DNA of 43,797 nucleotides from positions 707,964 through 751,760 of the forward strand of contig BJOX01000150.1 of the NCBI GenBank assembly GCA_009731375.1, given 5' to 3'. A program made the translations under genes and the position numbers. Positions 40,333 through 43,797 of the stretch are shown piece by piece; position 1 is the first letter of the stretch; every line of letters begins with the position of its first letter. The stretch is from Paulinella micropora (taxonomy: Eukaryota > Cercozoa > Imbricatea > Euglyphida). The notes beneath the pieces are model-generated. The model made no database searches. It was not told the origin of the DNA and saw only the letters and a list, made by a program, of their open reading frames with translations.

Positions 40333-40425
40333 TGAGACAGAAAATAGAGTCTGACTGTCTGACTGTCTGTCTGTCTGTCTGTCTGTCTGTCTGGCTGGCT
40401 GGCTGGCTGGCTGTCGGGTTGTCTG
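39385..40425. repeat. (GACA)n/(GACT)n array, about 1.04 kb
   Basis: CAGA, CTGA and CAGG tetranucleotide mixtures, with inverted CTGT segments at 39460-39520 and 40350-40420 that would pair with the main array. Intergenic between the transporter and COQ10. Confidence 0.93.
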
Positions 40426-40499
40426 GCTGTTGCTGTTGCTGTTGCTATTGCTGTTGTTGTTTCATGAAGATACTTGTACAAGTACTAGTAAACTTCGGG

Positions 40500-40967
40500 C
40501 CTATCTCTATCTCTATCTCTATCTCTATCTCTATCTCTATCTTTATCTTTATCTCTATCTCTATCTCTATCTCTATCGCTATCTCTATTCTCTATTCTCT
40601 ATCTCTATTCTCTGTCGCTATCTCTATCGCTATCTCTATCTCTATCTCTATCTCTATCTCTGTCTCTCTATCTCTATCTATATCTATATCTCTATCTCTA
40701 CTCTATCTCTATCTCTACTCTATCTTTCTCTATCTCTATCTCTATCTCTATCACTATTCTTTCTCTGTTCTATCTATATCTCCGTCTCTCTCTCTCTCTC
40801 ATCTCTCTCTTATCTCTCTCTCATCTCTCTCTCTCAATCTCTCTTTCTCATTCTCTTCCTCTTTCTCTATCTCTCTCAATCTTTCTCTCTCTCTCTCTCT
40901 CTCCCTCCCTCCCTCTCTCTCTCTCTCTCCTCTATCTTCTTGGTCTCCCGTCTCTCTCCTCTCCTCT

Positions 40968-41005
<38 letters not shown>
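40500..41005. repeat. (CTATCT)n then (CT)n
   Basis: A hexanucleotide array at 40500-40780 grades into (CT)n to 41005, ending 15 bp before the COQ10 start codon. It therefore sits where the promoter and 5' UTR of that gene should be. Confidence 0.92.
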
Positions 41006-41019
41006 TGTGTTGAGCAGGC

Positions 41020-41405
41020 ATGCGGCGTCTCCCGCTTCGTTGGCGACCTTGTGTTCGCTACCTCTGCTGGGACACGGCCCCGCAGCGTGCGCTATGCACA
41101 CTGTGCAGCAGCAGCAGCGTGGCGCGCAGTGCAGCGGGCTCGTTGCAAGAGCCACGCAGCGTCTTCTTCTTGCCGCCGCGCCGCCACCTGAGCTTCCTGG
41201 GCGGACTGGGCCCGCTCGGACAGCTGCTCGACCTGGGACACGACGGCGGCGGAGTCTCACAGAAAATCACCAGGCAGGTAACTGCACATTCTTCTTCTCA
41301 TGTTTCGTTGTTGCTACTTTGTCCTCTTTTCATTCTTTCCTTCTTTTCTCTTCTTTTTCTTCTGTCGTCTTCACTTCCGTTCTTCTTCTTCTTGTTCTTC
41401 TTCTT

Positions 41406-41446
<41 letters not shown>

Positions 41447-41776
41447 CATTATTATTACTATTATTACTATTACTATTACTATTACTATTATTATTATTAT
41501 TATTATTATTGTTATTATGGACACCGTGATAGCCCAGTGGTCAAGTTCTACCATCTGGGCCCTGTCGCCAGTTCGATTCCCGTCGGTGCCACCAGTATTT
41601 TCATTGTCTATTTCTGGACCAGTATTTTCATTGAACATACCGGCCCGTCTGGAAGTGTTGGAACTGCCCTTGCGGGGGTGTCATTAGAGCCTATCGTCAA
41701 TTCTTCGTACTCCCCTCACGGGTGAGACGATGGAGGCGCATGTGCAGAAATGCATCAGCCATTGACAGAGAAGCAC

Positions 41777-41823
<47 letters not shown>

Positions 41824-42095
41824 GACACCGTGATAGCCCAGTGGTCAAGTTCTACCATCTGGGCCCTGTCGCCAGTTCGATTCCCGTCGGTGCCACCAGT
41901 ATTTTCATTGAACATACCGGTCCGTCTGGAAGTGTTGGAACTNNNNNNNNNNNNNNNNNNNNNNNNNNNNNNNNNNNNNNNNNNNNNNNNNNNNNNNNNN
42001 NNNNNNNNNNNNNNNNAGGCGCATGTGCAGAAATGCATCAGCCATTGACAGAGAAGCACTATTATATTTATATTATTATATTATTATTATTATTA

Positions 42096-42168
<73 letters not shown>

Positions 42169-42568
42169 TGGACACCGTGATAGCCCAGTGGTCAAGTTCT
42201 ACCATCTGGGCTCTGTCGCCAGTTCGATTCCCGTCGGTGCCACCAGTATTTTCATTGAACATACCGGTCCGACTGGAAGTGTTGGAACTGCCCTTGCGGG
42301 GGTGTCATTAGAGCCTATCGTCAATTCTTCGTACTCCCCTCACGGGTGAGACGATGGAGGCGCATGTGCAGAAATGCATCAGCCATTGACAGAGAAGCAC
42401 TATTATTATTATTATTATTATTAAGATTATTATTATTGTTTTTCTTTATATGTATATACATATATATATATATGTATGTGTGTGTGTGTGTTGTTCTTGG
42501 CTAGATGCCGTGCTCCGCCCAGAGCCTGTTCAACGTGGTGGCCGACGTCGCGCGATACAGCGGTACAG

Positions 42569-42599
<31 letters not shown>

Positions 42600-43365
42600 T
42601 GTATGTATGTATGTTTGTATGTATGTATGTATGTATGTATGTATGTATGTATGTATGTATGTTTGTTTGTTTGTATGTATGTATGCATGTATGTATGTAT
42701 GTATGTATGTAGTATGTATGTATGTATGTACGTTTGTTTGTATGTATGTATGCATGTATGCATGTATGTATGTATGCATGTATGCATGTATGTATGTATG
42801 TATGTATGTAAGTATGTATGTATGTATTTATGTATGTATTTATGTATGTATTTATGTATGTATTTATGTATGTATTTATGTATGTATGTATTTATGTATG
42901 TATTTATGTATGTATGTATTAAGTATGTATGTATGTATTAAGTATGTAAGTATGTATGCAAGCATGCATTCATGCATGCATGCATGCATGCATGTCTGGA
43001 TGTAGTATGTATGTACGTATGTTGTATGAATGCATGTATGTATGTATGTATGTATGTATGTATGTATGTATGTATGTATGTATGTATGTACGTACGTATG
43101 TACGTATGTATGTATGTATGTATGTATGTATGTATGTATGTATGTCTGTCTGTATGTATGTGTGTATGTATGTATGCATGCATGTATGTATGCATGTATG
43201 TATGTATGCATGTATGTATGTATGTATGTATGTTTGTATGTATGTATGTTTGTATGTATGTATGTATGTATGTATGTCTGTATGTATGTATGTAGAATAT
43301 CTGCCCTTCATGGAGCGCTCCGTGCTGCTCACTGCACCCCAGCAGGTCCTGTATACATACATACA

Positions 43366-43399
<34 letters not shown>

Positions 43400-43693
43400 C
43401 ATACATACATGCATATGTATGTACGTATGTGTTTACGTTATGTGAGCAGGTCGGGCCGGACCGCGTCGTCTTCCAGTGCCGCTTCTCCATTGGTATGTAT
43501 GTATGTATGTATGTATGTATGTATGTATGTATGTATGTATGACTTATCCATCCATCCATCCATCCATCCATCCATCGATCTGTTCATTTATCCGTGCATT
43601 TTCTTCTACGTTTTTGCAGGTTTCCGCGCCATCTCTTCCTCCTACTCCTCGGAGGTAACGTGCGACACATCCAACCTCACCATCACTTCCCGG
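41020..43693 (+). CDS. COQ10: COQ10-like ubiquinone-binding START-domain protein, first five exons
   Basis: COQ10 proteins are mitochondrial START-domain lipid carriers that bind coenzyme Q and are needed for efficient respiration and CoQ synthesis. Exons are 41020-41277, 42505-42562, 43296-43345, 43450-43492 and 43620-43693, continuing past the window. Every junction is GT-AG and in phase. The first 86 codons are Arg/Ser/Leu-rich with few acids, fitting a mitochondrial targeting peptide. The START fold follows: SAQSLFNVVADVARYSEYLP then FMERSVLLTAP, matching the family's YDVVxxMEDYxxFVPW, and VVFQCRFSIGFRAISSSYSS then EVTC, matching the beta strands of the ligand cavity. Exons 2-5 are only 43-74 nt. 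The ATG at 41020 is the first in frame just after the (CT)n tract. Confidence 0.82.
41405..42400 (+). mobile_element. Three tRNA-derived SINEs in COQ10 intron 1
   Basis: Copies at about 41519-41776, 41824-42060 (with a gap at 41943-42016) and 42171-42400, each followed by (ATT)n, with (ATT)n also before the first. Heads begin GACACCGTGATAGCCCAGTGG and have A and B boxes as in the left array. The first has an extra partial duplication of CCAGTATTTTCATTG. All are in the gene's orientation. Confidence 0.88.
42445..43292. repeat. (TA)n, (GT)n and (GTAT)n arrays flanking COQ10 exon 2
   Basis: (AT) and (GT) runs at 42445-42492 precede the exon, and (GTAT)n fills 42572-43292 after it. Shorter ACAT, GTAT and CCAT runs occur at 43350-43395, 43494-43540 and 43545-43577 in the next introns. 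Confidence 0.93.
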
Positions 43694-43739
43694 GTAAGCG
43701 CAGTCCCCCACACCCCTCCCACCCACCCCCACCCCCGCT

Positions 43740-43797
43740 GCTGGGTTTCGGGTGCGAGAGAGTCACCCCAGGCAGCAAAAGCTAGTCTGGGTTGCTC
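43740..43797. mobile_element. Foldback element, copy 7, cut by window end
   Basis: CTGGGTTTCGGGTGCGAGAG, GTCACCCCAGGCAGC, AAAA, GCTAGTCTGGGTTGCTC, then the window ends. It lies in the COQ10 intron after exon 5. Confidence 0.7.

Overview
This window is nuclear DNA of a unicellular eukaryote whose lineage I cannot name from the sequence. The signs are GC-rich protein-coding exons split by GT-AG introns, two LINE-type retroposons, a Ty3/gypsy-type element, tRNA-derived SINEs, and a very large load of microsatellite. There are no bacterial-type operons. Three host genes can be followed, and a large share of the rest is simple repeat or retroelement.

Layout. 1-2475: 3' part of a LINE (reverse transcriptase to (TTA)n tail). 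2490-4700: minisatellite and medium-length tandem repeats. 4769-6333: five SINE copies in a row, each followed by (ATT)n. 6346-14449, minus strand: most of a gene that reads as Integrator subunit 2 (INTS2). Its last exons are missing; the intron after 6346 runs into the SINEs and LINE, so they presumably lie beyond position 1. 14480-15690: a block of microsatellites. 15690-18240: a second, broken LINE ending in a (GAA)n tract of about 790 bp. 19319-26350, minus strand: a Ty3/gypsy element with gag and pol in one frame, separated by a single UGA, and a truncated integrase. 28334-39090, minus strand: a 15-exon gene for a Major Facilitator transporter of the phosphate:H+ symporter (PHO84/PHT1) type. 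41020 to the right edge, plus strand: the first five exons of a COQ10-like ubiquinone-binding START protein. Three more SINEs lie in its first intron.

How it fits together. The transporter, INTS2 and COQ10 genes are functionally unrelated neighbours. The striking features are architectural. The SINEs carry the same 3' end as the LINE at the left edge, so that LINE is the likely source of the machinery that copied them. Both LINEs end in triplet tails, (TTA)n and (GAA)n, that have apparently grown into long microsatellites. The transporter introns hold many partial copies of its own exons, some with splice sites. A small foldback element occurs seven times, always within or next to an intron. 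The transporter model is well supported: all 15 exons join with consistent phase and give an open frame of 457 codons plus stop.
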